From positions 7,006,001 through 7,070,000 of the forward strand of contig OU612075.1 in assembly GCA_914767715.1 (NCBI GenBank): DNA of 64,000 nt, written 5' to 3'. Under the pieces are notes generated by a model. The model saw only the letters and a program-made list of their open reading frames with translations, did no database searches and was not told the origin of the DNA. This stretch comes from Membranipora membranacea. Taxonomy: Eukaryota; Bryozoa; Gymnolaemata; Cheilostomatida; Membraniporidae. How positions within the stretch are numbered: the stretch's first letter is position 1; every line of letters starts with the position of its first letter. This document shows, in pieces, positions 36,443 to 49,457 of this stretch. A program made the translations under genes and the position numbers.

Positions 36443-38065
36443 CCGCATTTTATGCAGAATCAACACAAAAGGCCACAACATATTTTTCCGGCACAAACTT
36501 GTAACGCGAAGTATAATTTCGCACTGTGCATTTTATACAAACTAAAGCAGATTTATGTGTCGATAAAAATGTTATTGTTATGTTGCTATAAGCATCAGAT
36601 TTTTCAACTGCATCAGTTTAGCGTTATCTTGTTTATCTAATCTACTGAATTTTTGTGTCTGGGAAAAGGTTGTGTACGTGGCTGTTTCCCAGTGTTTCGA
36701 GCAGCAGGGCAAAGGGCAGGATGAGCGCTCAAGAAGTGCAGTAAATATTTGCATACTTTTCAATGAGATTTAATCTGGAACATTCCAGGCAAAATGCTGG
36801 CGCACTTGTAACAATGTCAATTTTTTGATAGAGCAACTTTTCTATTCTTGCTCAAAATAACAGCTTTGCAAAAAACAGTTTGTAGATAATTATCCAAAGG
36901 TGAAAGAATTGATAAAATAGCTTTTCTCTCACAATATTACGACAATGTCTTTACTGTTTGGGGTATTTATTCAAATGGAAGCGCGTGAAAAAGTAGTTGG
37001 CACCAGTACATTCATGATGCTTTTGTGTAGAATGGCTTGGGAATTTCCTTTTTTTTCTACATGTAAGTAACTTAGCGCATGGTTGATACAGAATGCCAAT
37101 ATTTTGATATCCCAACAATGAATTGAGCTTGTACAGGGTAATGCATACTTGGACATCCACATCACAGTTAAAACTTGAATCAAAGATTATAAAAATATAC
37201 TTGCTTGAATGTATGATTTTCACAGACATAAGGCCACAATTAGGCCGCAAAATATTACCCATTAGGCCGCACTGGCAAAAAGGCCGCAGGTTGCCCACAG
37301 CTGATATAGATAGAGGCAGAAAATATTTTAACCACGTCATATTCAAAGTTTCATTTCAATTTCCAATAGCTGCATCTGTTGAACCATTCTCCCTGGTTGA
37401 ACTGCTAGCAAAACCTGCATAAAAGTTTGCAATGCCTCTGCATAAAACGAGGAGATGCCTACAGTAATGGGGGCAAGGAATTTTTTGGCTCTGATTGGTG
37501 GGTGGGCTAATCTTCTTCACCCCCCTCCCCCAACCAATCAGAGCTAGGCTAAGGGAAAGGGTATAGGGTCACCACACGACCAACCAACCAGGTTACACTC
37601 AAGGGGTGCCCCCCCCCCCTCCCGTAGACAGGATAGCTGAAAACCTAGTGTAGATATAAGAACCGATCTAAGGGTTGATTATCTCCCCTTTCATAAATAA
37701 ATCATCACCTGTCACATTTAGGAGCCTGGGAAAATGGGCTCAGTGGCTATAAATACTTTCTCCCTAATGTTGTGGTTGTCTTGTCACGCATCTTGTTATG
37801 ATAAGAAGGTCAAGGGATCATAAAGAAATTATATTCACATCCAAAATAAGGATGTTGTTTATAGTGTTGGAGACTAAAATGCTGCCCTGGGAGATGTCTG
37901 TGCTGCTTGTCCAGGAATGTTATAAAAGCTCATTCCCCCCAAAAACTTAGCTCACTTTCAATTCTGTCTTGGCACAGACAGCAACATTACGTTATCTGCA
38001 TCTGCATTAAGCGATACTGACTCACTGTAGGGAAGTTGGCAGATGCTGCTTTTCGTCCCGGCAGC
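36443..38065. other. upstream region of the Toll-like receptor gene
   Basis: No exon recognised. It contains a 59-bp hairpin at 37487-37545 (GGCTCTGATTGG with its complement), a C-run near 37610 and a short leader before the receptor ATG. The promoter presumably lies here, but no clear TATA-type element can be singled out. Confidence 0.4.
37487..37545. repeat. hairpin with GGCTCTGATTGG arms
   Basis: GGCTCTGATTGGTGGG at the left pairs with CCCAACCAATCAGAGCT at the right. The same CTCTGAT-type arms occur in the larger hairpin at 60834-60941. Confidence 0.7.
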
Positions 38066-41000
38066 ATGATGCAGCATTTCTTTATCATCGCAAGTTTCAT
38101 TTTTCTCCAGGTGAGTGGAACTTTCCTTTCGGTCAGTTTAAAAGTTGCATAGTTATTCCTGTGAGGGGTGAGTCTATAAGTCTATAAGTCTATAAGTCTG
38201 AAAAGATGCACCTCCATGACAGTCTCCGTAAATTTTGAAAAGTTTTGAAATTTCATTAACTCAATATAGGATAGAGCTCAAGTTGTAAGTGGTGAATATG
38301 CCAATACCCAAGTCTAGATTAACCAGATATTCTCATTGTATACAGTGGTCGACGGTAGCATTCTTTTGGGGCAGCATATAACTCTGTGCTGTATGGGTTG
38401 GTTTGCGGTCCCAGCATCTGATTTTGACAGACATACCAAAGCTCTGGATGATCTTTTTGTGCATATCATATTTTCTGAATTATTTCTCAGTAGGAGTAAA
38501 ACTACAAAGGTTTAGCAAGAGATTATCATTTAAGTCCATCCCTGTATGTATTGTAGGTGATACATCCTGCAGATGCAAAAGAAACAGACTTGTGTAAATT
38601 ATGCAGTTGTGTATCCGGATTCGAGCTTGACTGTAGCGACAGACAACTCAAGGAGTTCGCTGTCCCTCTTCACTTCAATGCATCCGAGATCACAGACCTA
38701 AGACTTGATCATAATGATCTTACAGCCAACCCGAGACTGTCTGCATTCAGCAATCTTCAGAAGTTGAGCTTGGCATTCAATAAGATTACAGAACTGCCGG
38801 CAGATGCTTTCAGTGGCTTGAATTCTCTGGAGGTTTTGGATATTTCTATGAATGAAGGGTTTCTGCTTTCCAACTTCTCAGTCTCTCAATATGCGTTCCA
38901 AAGTCTCCACAGCCTAAGAATTATCAAGTATGTATATATAGTGTTATTCCGATAGAAAGACGTTGAGAACTTTGCTTAATTTTTTATGCTGTAATTTTAG
39001 TAGTTTAATAAAAACTTTAGGCATAGTAGATATAAAAAGCCAATAAAAGCAATGGCTATGAAAAGCAAAAAATTATAACAGCAGGGTTTGTTTCCTGCAA
39101 AAGATTCATTCAAATTATTGAACAAAATTCTCTATGAACAAGTGCAGGTTGAAGGGGTGCTCAGGAGGCCTTCTATGGCCTCACCACTAGGATGCATTCC
39201 AGTTTTCTAGGATGAATCACATTCTCAGCATGAGGATTTAGGGCACCTTGCATCCCTCTTTAGGGGCAGCCCAATCTTCCGTTTCTTACTAAACAACAAG
39301 TTTTACTCTTGTGTGGTCAGTATCTGGTAGAGGGCTGTCAAAAGGATGTTACATGTCACCTTACACTTTCATTTGTAACTGCATAAATAAACATCGAGAA
39401 TTTTAATAATATTAAAACATTACTTCCGTCTAGTGCAAACCACATCTGTATTATTGAGTGAAAGATGATAACATCAGTAATAGAAGCAGCACAGTGGCAA
39501 TGTGAAAATAAGTTTACATGCAAATATTCGCCACGCCTTCAACCAAAACCATCCACAGCATATGAGGCTGATTAAAAGGTTGATTAAAATCAGATGACAT
39601 ATCACACGCCACATCCCGAAGCATGGGCGGCGAAATACTAGTTGCCTTAGGGGCTAGGCTGCAATATCTGCACCCATTTTGCTCTCAGTTTGCAGGCAGG
39701 TCGGAGCACACCTGGGGGTCCAACCAAACCCCAGCAGTCAGTAGACTTCAGTGGGATTCGAACCCACGACCTTCAACATTTGCATGCTGAAGGGACGGCG
39801 CTCTAACCAACTGAGCTACCTCCTACTCCTACTTCCTACTAGGCGGTGGAAGAAATAATTTTCCAAACCTTAATAATCTTAAGTATATACCATAAATATG
39901 TTTATAGTAGGCTATTATACCATGAAAAACCTGAGAAAACATAACTTGTTGTGTTTTCAGGATGAAACAGGCATTACAACCACACCAAGACTTCAATTAC
40001 TACCCGCTCGCGCCAACATACAACACTCTCGAGCAGATGTTTGTAACAGGTACTCCCTCATTGAGCACTGCATTCAGTCACTTCTCCAAACTTCACACTC
40101 TCAGTCTAGGTAAGTCATTTTGCTCAAACTTTAACATTTCCCATCGATAACTAGATCATAGAATAGATCCATAGAATAATCAATTTGCACTTGGTGGCTT
40201 CATGATAGTGTATTTTTTGTACCACACTTGATTGATCAAGTTTGACCTGTTCATTGATTGCACCTGTTCATCACACTTGATGAAAACTCAATGTACTGAA
40301 TATAAACATCCAGGTATTATGTTTTTGTTTAGAAGTTTCATCAACTGACAATCACACATGCCATTGATACCTTGATACATATAAACAAGCCTTCAATAGA
40401 TCAGCCCTCTTTGACATTAGTATTTTCAACACTTGATTGATTTACCATTTATCATTGGTTCTGCATGGTCCTATATGTCCTATATGACTTGATCTGCGAA
40501 AATAAAATTTATATAATATTCATCGACTGTGCTGGGATAGCTGGTGGTAGCATTTCATCATCGGCCACTTTCCCAACCAAGTGGTTGATGCACTAATACT
40601 ATGACTGCACTGAATTTTTGGATTAAAATATAAGGGTTAATCTAAAGCATTTTGTCTAAATCAAGGTCTTTGATGTTAAATCTAACTACCAAGTTTTATT
40701 ATAGTTGGTGATCTAATTTATTACACTGCATTTTACAGGAGGTGCAGGATGCAACATCACTTCACTAAGCGTACAACAGATGAAGCCGTTAACATCTCTG
40801 TCACTTAAGCGTCTGTCAGCACGACACTGCAACATAATGAGCGTAGAAATAGACTTCCTTCAACGTTTTCAGCAAACTTTGGAGAAGCTTGATCTGTCCT
40901 GCAACCCGCTAAAACCAGCCTTTGGAAACATCACTCGCGGAATTCGATACAGTAAACTTAACACGCTTATCATTGACAATATCATTCGACCTTCAAGAAC

Positions 41001-43801
41001 GAGTCTGTCAAACCGACGACAAGACTGTCTCTGGTCTGACATCTCGCATAGCGATCTTGAACCTCTCAAGACAGTCCCGCTAAAGATTTTGTCGATTCAA
41101 GCCAATGGATTTGCATCATCAACAACGTTAAATTTGCGTCAGTATTGCCTAGGTGTGCAGTATTTAGATATAAGCTTTAATTACTTGAATGGGACTACAT
41201 TGCAAGTAGCCAGAGTTCTAGAGGACCAGCCTGTACCAAAAAATAACAAAATTATATTTCACAACCCTAACTTTCAGTTGCCGTCACTGCAATATATCGG
41301 GCTACGAAATCTAGGTTTTGACAGAGCGTGTGAAATTGATGAATCAAATGATTTTAAATGTGATCAAGATAGCAATTTGTTTATCGACAATGAATTTTCT
41401 TGGGACGCAAACCACGATCCGAACATTATGGATTTGCAGCTTTTGATAAAGATGGTAAAACAGAGAGAAAATGAGATACCCATAATATGCTTATGGAGGC
41501 TCATATTTTTCCGTCAGGATTTTATTACCTGCATCATGCAAATATTATCAGATTTGTCCTTAAAACGACAAGCAGAAGGACTATACTATCCAACGGACAC
41601 AGCATTGACCAACACCGTTAGGTTTATTTGGGATGAAGTAAACGGCGATTTATCAAAGCTCACAACCTTCTTCCAGTCTAGGCGTTATATTTTAGCAAAC
41701 TTGACGACACTGTCCTTGGGTTACAATTATTTATACTCGTACAAAGATAAACGAGAAAGCAAACTGTGCAGCAACTTTGAAATGTTCCCAAACAACCTCA
41801 TGACATTAGATCTTTCAGGGTCGCAGCTTGGATTCCTACCCTGCCGAAATATATCTGGGTTCAACTACTTACAAAATCTCACCTGTAATGGTTGCAAAAT
41901 TTCGGGTTGGTTTACCGATTTCTTTTCCGGGTTCCCTATTAAATTTATTCATTTGAGAGGTGCCAAAGACCTAGCAGAAAATCTCCAAACAGACAAACAG
42001 GGTAGTCTTTTTCGTGGTGCTCCGCAACTTGAAGTCCTTGACATTAGCGACATCGGTATAAGCTACTTTAGTGATTACAACTTCTTCGGACATACATCAA
42101 TGCTGACCCAGTTGTCTTTACAGAACAACCATCTCAGAGACTGGAATGTCACCATCGCAGGTAACCCACAACTCCGTGATCTTGATTTACGATATAACTC
42201 CATTACTTTGTTAAGTGACCAAGCCCGCCAAGAGTTTACGAACCTTAGCATTATAAACGGACTCAAAGTATACCTAGAGGGAAACGATGTTGAATGTTCT
42301 GACTGTACTAGCGACTTCATCATTTGGTTACTAAACACATCAGCTATTGCCGACACCCACAAGGTAAAATGCAGATCCACTAGGCTACTCCTGCGTGATC
42401 ATTGTTGTGAAAAGCAAAAGGTCACAGACCAACCGAAAACCTCTGCGGTGAAACAACAAAATGCCACACTTGCCGCCAACAACGGGATAGCTGCAATCGT
42501 TGTGAGCTCTTGCGGAATATTAGCGGCCATCATTGTCATCGCAATCGCCTTCAACAAGAGATACATTATCCTGCATCACCTGACCGCCAAGATGAATAGG
42601 AGAGATACCAGTGACACCAACATGCTGACTTATATTGTTCATGGAACAGAGCTTGATGACAACATTGCAGGTATGTGGTTCTGATTGTCTGTTTAAGTGA
42701 TTGTGAAGGAATCAGGTTTTTGGTGCCATTCTGGAGTTCTCAGTCTAGTTCAGCAAACTGCTACAAGGTTCATTAGTAACATATGGCCCAGTTTCAACTC
42801 ATTTTCACACAAAGTTGAGATGTGAAGGTATTTAAAATTTAATATTTTAATGATCGTATATACAGAATAGTACTATTTTAGTACCTTCCAATCTCAACTT
42901 GGAGCAAAAATCAGTTGAAACTGGGCCGTTTACGTTATAGCAGTTTTCTAAATTAGACTGAGAACTCAAGAATGATACCAAAAACACGATTACTTCAGAA
43001 TCCATGGCAATTTAAGTGTTCTATTAAGATTTGCACATAAGGAGTAAGCATTGGAGAACAAGAGAATTAGTTCAGTCGAACCATCTGTGAGAGTCGTGCT
43101 CTGGTTGAAGAGTGTAGTGAGCCTGAAATCTTACTTGACCTCACTAAATTTTTATCAAATTAAATTTGTATCTGCTCTCAGGATTTAGGTGGTCATGTGA
43201 TCACGCAAGTCCTGATCCGAGCCACCCCTAGGGTAGTCTAAGTGCTCAGCAGACGGCTACAATGCGAGTTTCATGGTAAAATTGAGTGTTTGGCGTAATG
43301 CCACTAACTCGCATTGTCTGAGCACTTAGACTTCCCTTAGGATAATTGCATGTGTCAAGCTTACTAAGCTGATCAAGAACTTTTTTTATTTTAGATATCA
43401 TCGGTGCATTAGAAAGCCACGGCATCAACTTCCTATCAAAACAGAAAGACATCCTAATCGGAGCCGTAGTAAAGCTTTCAATTGTTCGCCTCATGAAACA
43501 AAGCAGTAAGATCTGCATATTTATAAATCACGAGACCTTGAAAGATGACCTTTGCCAATTTGAGTTTGATATGCTGACTTGTCGAGAAGCAACTGACATT
43601 GTTATTGTGACAATGATTGAATTATCTAGCGCTGACCTTAATGCTCTGCCTAACATTCTTAAAACTATGATTCTAAATAATCAACATGTACAGCTACCTA
43701 GTGGAGTCTGTTCTTCTAGCCAGGCTGATTATTCATGTTTTATTCATGCCCTTGTTAGTAAGCTGCATTCTGATAGTCACAAACTTAGCATCTACTATTA
43801 G
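38066..43801 (+). CDS. Toll-like receptor: LRR ectodomain, TM, divergent TIR
   Basis: Five exons, all GT-AG and in phase: 38066-38110, 38557-38927, 39961-40109, 40739-42670, 43395-43801, total 2904 nt (967 aa). Residues 1-15 form a hydrophobic signal (FFIIASFIFL). An LRRNT-like cysteine cluster (LCKLCSC...C) is followed by many degenerate leucine-rich repeats (LRLDHNDL, LSLAFNKITELP, LDISDIGI, LDLRYNSITLL). A C-terminal cap (NDVECSDC...WLL...CCE) precedes a membrane span at about 772-793. The cytoplasmic part from about residue 817 reads MLTYIVHGTE, then LESHGINFLSKQKDILIG, KICIFINHETL and CQFEFDML, in the order of TIR strands and helices. The BB loop is KDILIG where RDxxPG is usual, and no FW box 3 is seen. 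Most ectodomain lies in one large exon. Signalling competence is doubtful; receptor identity is secure. Confidence 0.9.
39575..39834 (-). mobile_element. tRNA-derived SINE, family 1, minus-strand copy
   Basis: Reverse complement gives GTAGCTCAGTTGGTTAGAGC (A-box arm) and GTGGGTTCGAATCCCAC (perfect T arm with B box), but the would-be anticodon loop is far too large for a tRNA. The following body (GACCTGCCTGCAAACTGAGA, GGGATGTGGCGTGTGAT, GATTTTAATCAAC) matches the plus-strand copy at 52908-53153. It sits in intron 2 of the Toll-like receptor gene. Confidence 0.85.
42716..42988 (+). mobile_element. MITE of about 270 bp in Toll-like receptor intron 4
   Basis: GGTTTTTGGTGCCATTCTGG at the left pairs with ATGATACCAAAAAC at the right. 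The pairing continues through GAGTTCTCAGTCTA / TAGACTGAGAACTC, GGCCCAGTTTCAACT / AGTTGAAACTGGGCC and AAAGTTGAGAT / ATCTCAACTT. Confidence 0.85.
43234..43332 (+). mobile_element. MITE of the 'GTCTAAGTGCTCA' family
   Basis: GTCTAAGTGCTCAG... ACAATGCGAGTT at the left mirrors AACTCGCATTGTCTGAGCACTTAGAC at the right with minor mismatches. It is about 60 bases before the last exon of the Toll-like receptor gene. Decayed relatives: 18660-18730, 60755-60780. Confidence 0.8.
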
Positions 43802-46341
43802 CTCTATAGCACATTGATCACATGATATACTATTGCATGTTTATCTCTGATCAATAGAGAGTGAATTAATTCACCTAGCATGAGTACCATCACAAAGAAT
43901 TTGACTTGACAACCCGTGTTCAATTTTACTAATTAGGGGTGGGTACATGTTAGGTACTGCTACTAAACTGACTCTAACGATCAGAGATACACATGATAAT
44001 AATGTGTTCTCGTTGTCAGTGTAGCTCTATAGATCATTGTGGCATTTATTTACCTATTTACTCCTATTTTACTCTTCTTTACCTCTCAAATATCCCAAAG
44101 TGTATCTTCCCTACCAATCCCATAATAAGAAAATACTTAGCCCTTCACATTACCTATAAATTGTTTAAAATTTTACTCCATTATCATTATAATTTTCTTG
44201 TTCAATATTCTGTAAATACGTACTCACTGGGAGAAAGTTTTTTTTACGCTCATTTTTATCATTAACAATATTATTACTTTGTAATTGTATACTATTAGTA
44301 TTACCATCATTACTATTATACCTCATTGTCATTACGCATTTTATTTTATGAGGTTTTTTGTACTCACTCCGAAGTCGAGGTTATCACCTCTCTTATCGGA
44401 GCCAGTACTATTATCACAGCTAGCCATAGTTGCAGCTATTGTTGTTATAAACTATATTCTACCATACAAAATTTTTTTTGAATAAAAAACACCGCTAGTA
44501 ATACCATACAACTGCTGTCTCATACTACGTACAAAAAATCCATATATGGGACATATTTCAACATTTCACTTTTTACTTTAACGTATGTGGCATATTAGCA
44601 CACTTACTTGCTTCATATAATATAATGACATATCTTCAATTTCGGATATCATCTTACAAATGACATTACAAAGTTAATTATTACATAACACAGTTTTCGA
44701 TAGCACTGCTAGGATGGTATGTGTTGTGTATCAAACATCTGCAATGATGAACGTGAGGATGTGGTCATGGTTGTTCAGATTGTTAACATGATTTATCGAA
44801 GGTAATTGCAAGTTTCTGAAGAATCCTACCGGTTGAGTCTACTATTTGTTTATTGGAATAGTTGCCTCAAATCCATGGTTTAGCACGAAGTAGCGTTCAA
44901 ACAAGGTAGAGTTGACCTTGAACTCAAAAATAGATCAGGGAAATTCTTAACCTTGATAATTGGTCTGATTTTTTTATCAAGCATTCCTTTTCATTTTCAA
45001 GAAAATGAGGTCTTTTTAATGCAACGCCAATAAATTTTATAAGCAACCATTTGAACACTGAAACTAATTCATAGCGAGGTAATAAGCTGCCACATAAATT
45101 CCGTCCCACTATTTATCAAAGCCTTTTTAGAATTCTCATAAATACCCTAAAAGAGACTGCATCATTTTCCATCCCCCAAAGACAATCTAGTCAATATTAC
45201 AATTTTTTTCGACCTTTAAAGATTCATAGACAAGGAATGTGTTCAGAGCATAATGGATACTATATTTGGAATATCCATGCTCCTTACATCTGCCCACCGA
45301 TTTCTATCACTCTGCTGCAATCCAGTGTTGAGAAATAGGCAATAATATCTGATGGTTGTAAAAACAAAATGTCATGGGATATCCCCTAAGCTGTGACCTA
45401 GATAGAGGGAGTTCCCTACAGGTCACATGACACCTTGCTTTACCCATGTCCATTACTAAGAAAACATTTCATAAACATGCAGTACACATATACTTTCTAT
45501 ATTTGTCTGATTTTCTCTCATATTAGTTTTGTATTTTGGCACTGCACAGTCAAAATTTTGTCAGGAAATCATATAGTTGCCAAGGAAAGTTTGCAAAAAA
45601 GATTGTATACCAAGAAATTAATTTGGTATGGCCGGAGGAACTGTTCATAGGAACACCATAGACCTATAGGAATAAAGCTCTCAGTCATTTTCAGAGATTT
45701 AATCTCAGAAATAAAACATTCAATCAAAAAGCTACATAATCAAGGATGCAATATGTAAAAATAAGAGGAAAAAGAGAAAATCAAATTTCGATGGACAGAA
45801 AATGGCAATCAAACACTGCTCTGCAAACTTCCAAATGCAATGCTCAAGTACAACATAGATTACGACTGGCATGGTAGCTTTTCCGAGTCTAAGTTAGCGG
45901 ATTCAACACCAGAAGTAAGTAAAAGTGTAGCACCATCATCTAGTCATTTTGACAAGATTCTTTCCAAAAACCTACTCCATGTGACCAATGATAATATTAC
46001 TAGTTATTTTTAACCAATTCAAATTATGAAAATCAGTTGATAATAGAAATTCATCAAAATATTGTTGTATCTAAAGCAGGCCTCAGGCTTGACAATGAAA
46101 CTTGAGTTGCTTTAAATATTCGTGGGAGTCTTAAATATGTGTGGGTGTGATTTCTGAATGTCATCTCAAAATTGCTAATTTTAGATGCTACATAGCATTT
46201 AAAAAATATTTACAATACCTTGGGAGATACTATTTAGCATTTAAGTTATCTCCAAATGGCAGTCAGCCTAACTATTATCAGAGCATTGTGTCTTTGGCAA
46301 ATAACCTGATGTGTCTAAACCTACTTGGCTGAAAGGAAAGC
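43802..46341. other. 3' region of the Toll-like receptor gene and spacer
   Basis: A poly(A) signal candidate AATAAA lies at 44481-44486, which would give a 3' UTR of about 700 bases. Beyond it I see only AT-rich sequence with no recognised exon or element, up to the stop codon of the oppositely oriented reductase gene. Confidence 0.45.
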
Positions 46342-49300
46342 TTAGAGCTTGCTTCCGCCATTTTCTGGCATCTCAACAACAATTTTTCCAATACTTTTCT
46401 TAGAGTAGAGATAGTCAACAGCATCATATATGCTCTCCAGTCCTACAAAGCGTCCTGTGTCTGAGCTCTCCCCTGTATCCACTATACACTTGAGTTGACC
46501 GCTTGCATAGAGAGTAAATAGTTGGGTAGCAGTCGGCTGTAGAAAAAATGAATAAAATGTAATTGGTGGATATTATAGTTGATCAGGCCCATAGTTCTAG
46601 GCGCTGCAAGGAGACACTGCCTCCCCTAGAAACCTAGATAATGTGGCCTAAAATCCAAATAAATGAATTAGTCATGTCATATATAAAATGGTTTGTTGGC
46701 ATTTCCATTTACTATTTGTATCCTTGAAATGATTACAGCGAGCCAGCTTAAATTACTTTGCGATTCACTCAGGCGAAAACCCCTCCATGATTTTTGCCTT
46801 CCCTACCTTTTTATTCTAAGCTAGCTAAGCTCAGGACTTGCATAGATAGACTAGAAATTGTGAATCTTAATTCTGCCATCATCATTTGTAACTAGCTTAG
46901 TAATTATTTTGATTAACACAACCCCAACACGACCGACTACAGTAGTAGATTCATTGTTGATCCGACTCCCTGCAGCATATTGTGCACAATGTATTTGTGA
47001 GTTATGTGCTCTCAGACACACTACCTCTGAGAGCAGGTAACTCTAAATTGTGTTGCAGTTTCAAAAATTAATCAAAGCTGTTCTCGTTCGATTTATCAAT
47101 TTCCGATGAAATAGCCAAAGTGTTTGCTCTGATCAAAGCCAAACCTTGAGCTAAAGAAGAACTTACCTTTATCTCCTTAGGGTACCCAAAGAGGAAGAAC
47201 CCTCTGACGCTGGCACATTTTGGTAGGAGCCTTTGAGGAAGTGATCCAAGTGTCCTAGATACATTAAACCCTTTGTCAGTCTCATAACCAGATATCCATC
47301 CAATCACAATCAGTCTACCATGTTGAGCTAATGCATTAACACATGTATCAAACATGGCTCCTCCGACCGACTCATAAACTACATCTACTCCTGTATGAAG
47401 ATAAACATGTATGAACACCTATGTATGAAGATAAAATCAAACATCAAATAAAACATGTTAGTGGTACTGCATCAGTTAAAAACAACTCTTTCCATCACAT
47501 AAGATTGATTCTGCACAACCAAATATTGAATGTGACCATCTTATCATGTAGCTCATGAGTGGATGATTCGTGAAACTGGAAAGTAAATATGAACAGTTAA
47601 AAATCTGCAAGCATATTACTTCGTCAAAATCACATGACCTCCAATAAATCAAATTGATTGATACAATACAAAACAATAAAGGCATGTAATGAATGTGACC
47701 ATCACATGTTCAAATATAATTTAAATTCTGATCCTTTGGCCAAAGAGTTGGCCCAGAACAAAGCAAACACATTAGCTATCAATCAAGTTCTCAGACTCAA
47801 TAGCTGTCGGATATTGTACGGTTTATTAGCATTGCCTTAGGAGCGGAAGCAGACTACCTTTAGGATATTCTTTGCGCAGAACATCCGCTAGTTTCTCCTC
47901 GTTATAGTTGACAACTCTGTCACAGCCAAGCTCAGTGAGAAGTTTTACTTTTGCAGGACTTGAGCACGTGCCGATCACATGACAGCCTGCTATTTTAGCC
48001 AGTTGTACAGCAAACTGTCCTGTGCCACCTGCTGCAGCTGTAACCAGCACCGTCTCACCTGTCAAATTATATGGCAGTTAAATAATAAAGTAAAGTGTCA
48101 ACAAGTTATTTTTAGTTTATTATATATATTTTAGAATGCCTCAATATATCAATAAGTACTATTTGACTTTGCCTCAAGCTGGAAAATTGCAAAAATGTCA
48201 TATCATCCCTGAGAAAAGGGATGACATGATATCTCAAGAGGCCACATAACCCTGAGCAGTCTTTATAGGCCTATATTTTGCTTCATTTTTTTATTATTAT
48301 CTTCTGGTCCAAGGGGGAGCCACTCCCAATCCACAAAGTTTTTTGTATATCACAGGCTCTTACAGCATGTTTACTGATGACCTTTTTTATCTTTCAAACT
48401 GGTCAATATCAAATCATCCTAAATATTTCCCTGGGACCCAGAAAATATATAGTTTGAAATTTACGCTAATTTGACATCATGCTAATGGCATACACTTATC
48501 TCATCTGCTCAACAAATTATTGAATTAGGACAAACCTGCTTTCATTTCTCCAATTTTCTCCAGACTTATTCCAGCTGTGAGTCCGCTGACAAGCAGTGAC
48601 AGGTACTCCTTCCTCATGTTAGGTAGAGGTATAGCCTCTCTTTCACTCAGTACTACGTATTCACTGAACGAGCCATTCTTCATGTACGCCACAGGCTGAC
48701 GCAAACCAACAGACTTCACAGAAGCACCTGTCTGAACAACTTCTCCTAGACCTTCAAAGCCACACGCAAACGGTGGCTTGACTGTAGGGTCATACCTACG
48801 TAAGAAAATATGATCTAGGAGATGACATTATATTAAATTATCCTGACTCCTGATTCAACTTATAGGCTTGCGTGGGTGCCTTTCATGGGAGTCCATCGTG
48901 ACAGCCGCCACTCTAGGCTTCAGACTATCTGGCTAAGACCTTGCTTTTATAAGCTATGATGCCAAACGCATTTTCTATCAAACTTAATTTAAAGCATAAG
49001 TACTCAAGCAATAATTGTGTACTCCTCAGATATTGTGATAATTGGGCATTGGTGACAAAGCTACCAACATCACGCCTTCAACTACCAGCCATGATGCTGA
49101 AATTCATTTCACAACAATTTAGCTGATAAAATTACACCACTGCTAACCCATTTAAGAACATATATACAAGGATTTTATGCTTGCATTTACCTGTAAATAC
49201 CAGATAAGATAAGGATTATTAGGCCTACATTATGCTACTAGGCCTACATTATAAGGATTATTAGGCCTACATTTTGCTTACCTGCCAGCTGAGAAGTTAA

Positions 49301-49457
49301 TATCTGAGGCATTTATACCAAGAAATCTAGTTTTGACGAGGACTTCATGCTCCTTTAAATCTGGTTTGTTTATAGTCTGTATTGAGACACACTCCCTAAA
49401 TTTCTGTGAGACCTTATTCACCATTAGGCGCTTAAAGGAGGCTGGTACTGATGCCAT
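46342..49457 (-). CDS. prostaglandin reductase 3 / ZADH2-like NADP(H)-dependent oxidoreductase
   Basis: Five in-phase exons: 49457-49282, 48795-48536, 48058-47858, 47390-47167, 46536-46342; 351 aa. Medium-chain dehydrogenase/reductase without zinc-ligand motifs. The N-terminal part has [16 protein letters not shown] and GFEGLGEVV, close to the ZADH2 pattern. The nucleotide-binding loop is [15 protein letters not shown], and the C-terminal part reads [18 protein letters not shown]. The chain ends in SKL, a type 1 peroxisomal signal also known in vertebrate ZADH2. The family reduces 15-keto-prostaglandins and related enones using NADPH; the exact substrate in this animal is unknown. It is slightly shorter than the human protein, mainly at the N-terminus. 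Convergent with the Toll-like receptor gene. Confidence 0.92.
49200..49277 (+). repeat. short imperfect repeat GGATTATTAGGCCTACATT
   Basis: TAGGCCTACATT occurs three times (49219, 49240, 49264), twice preceded by AAGGATTAT, at the edge of the first coding exon of the reductase gene. Confidence 0.75.

Noticed and set aside
36951-37422. Overlapping open frames on both strands (131 and 99 codons)
   Set aside because: They occupy the same non-coding upstream region on opposite strands; neither shows a recognisable protein pattern.
39742-39830. A tRNA gene on the minus strand
   Set aside because: The A box, B box and T arm are good, but the anticodon region cannot form a normal arm and the unit continues into a SINE body shared with 52908-53153.
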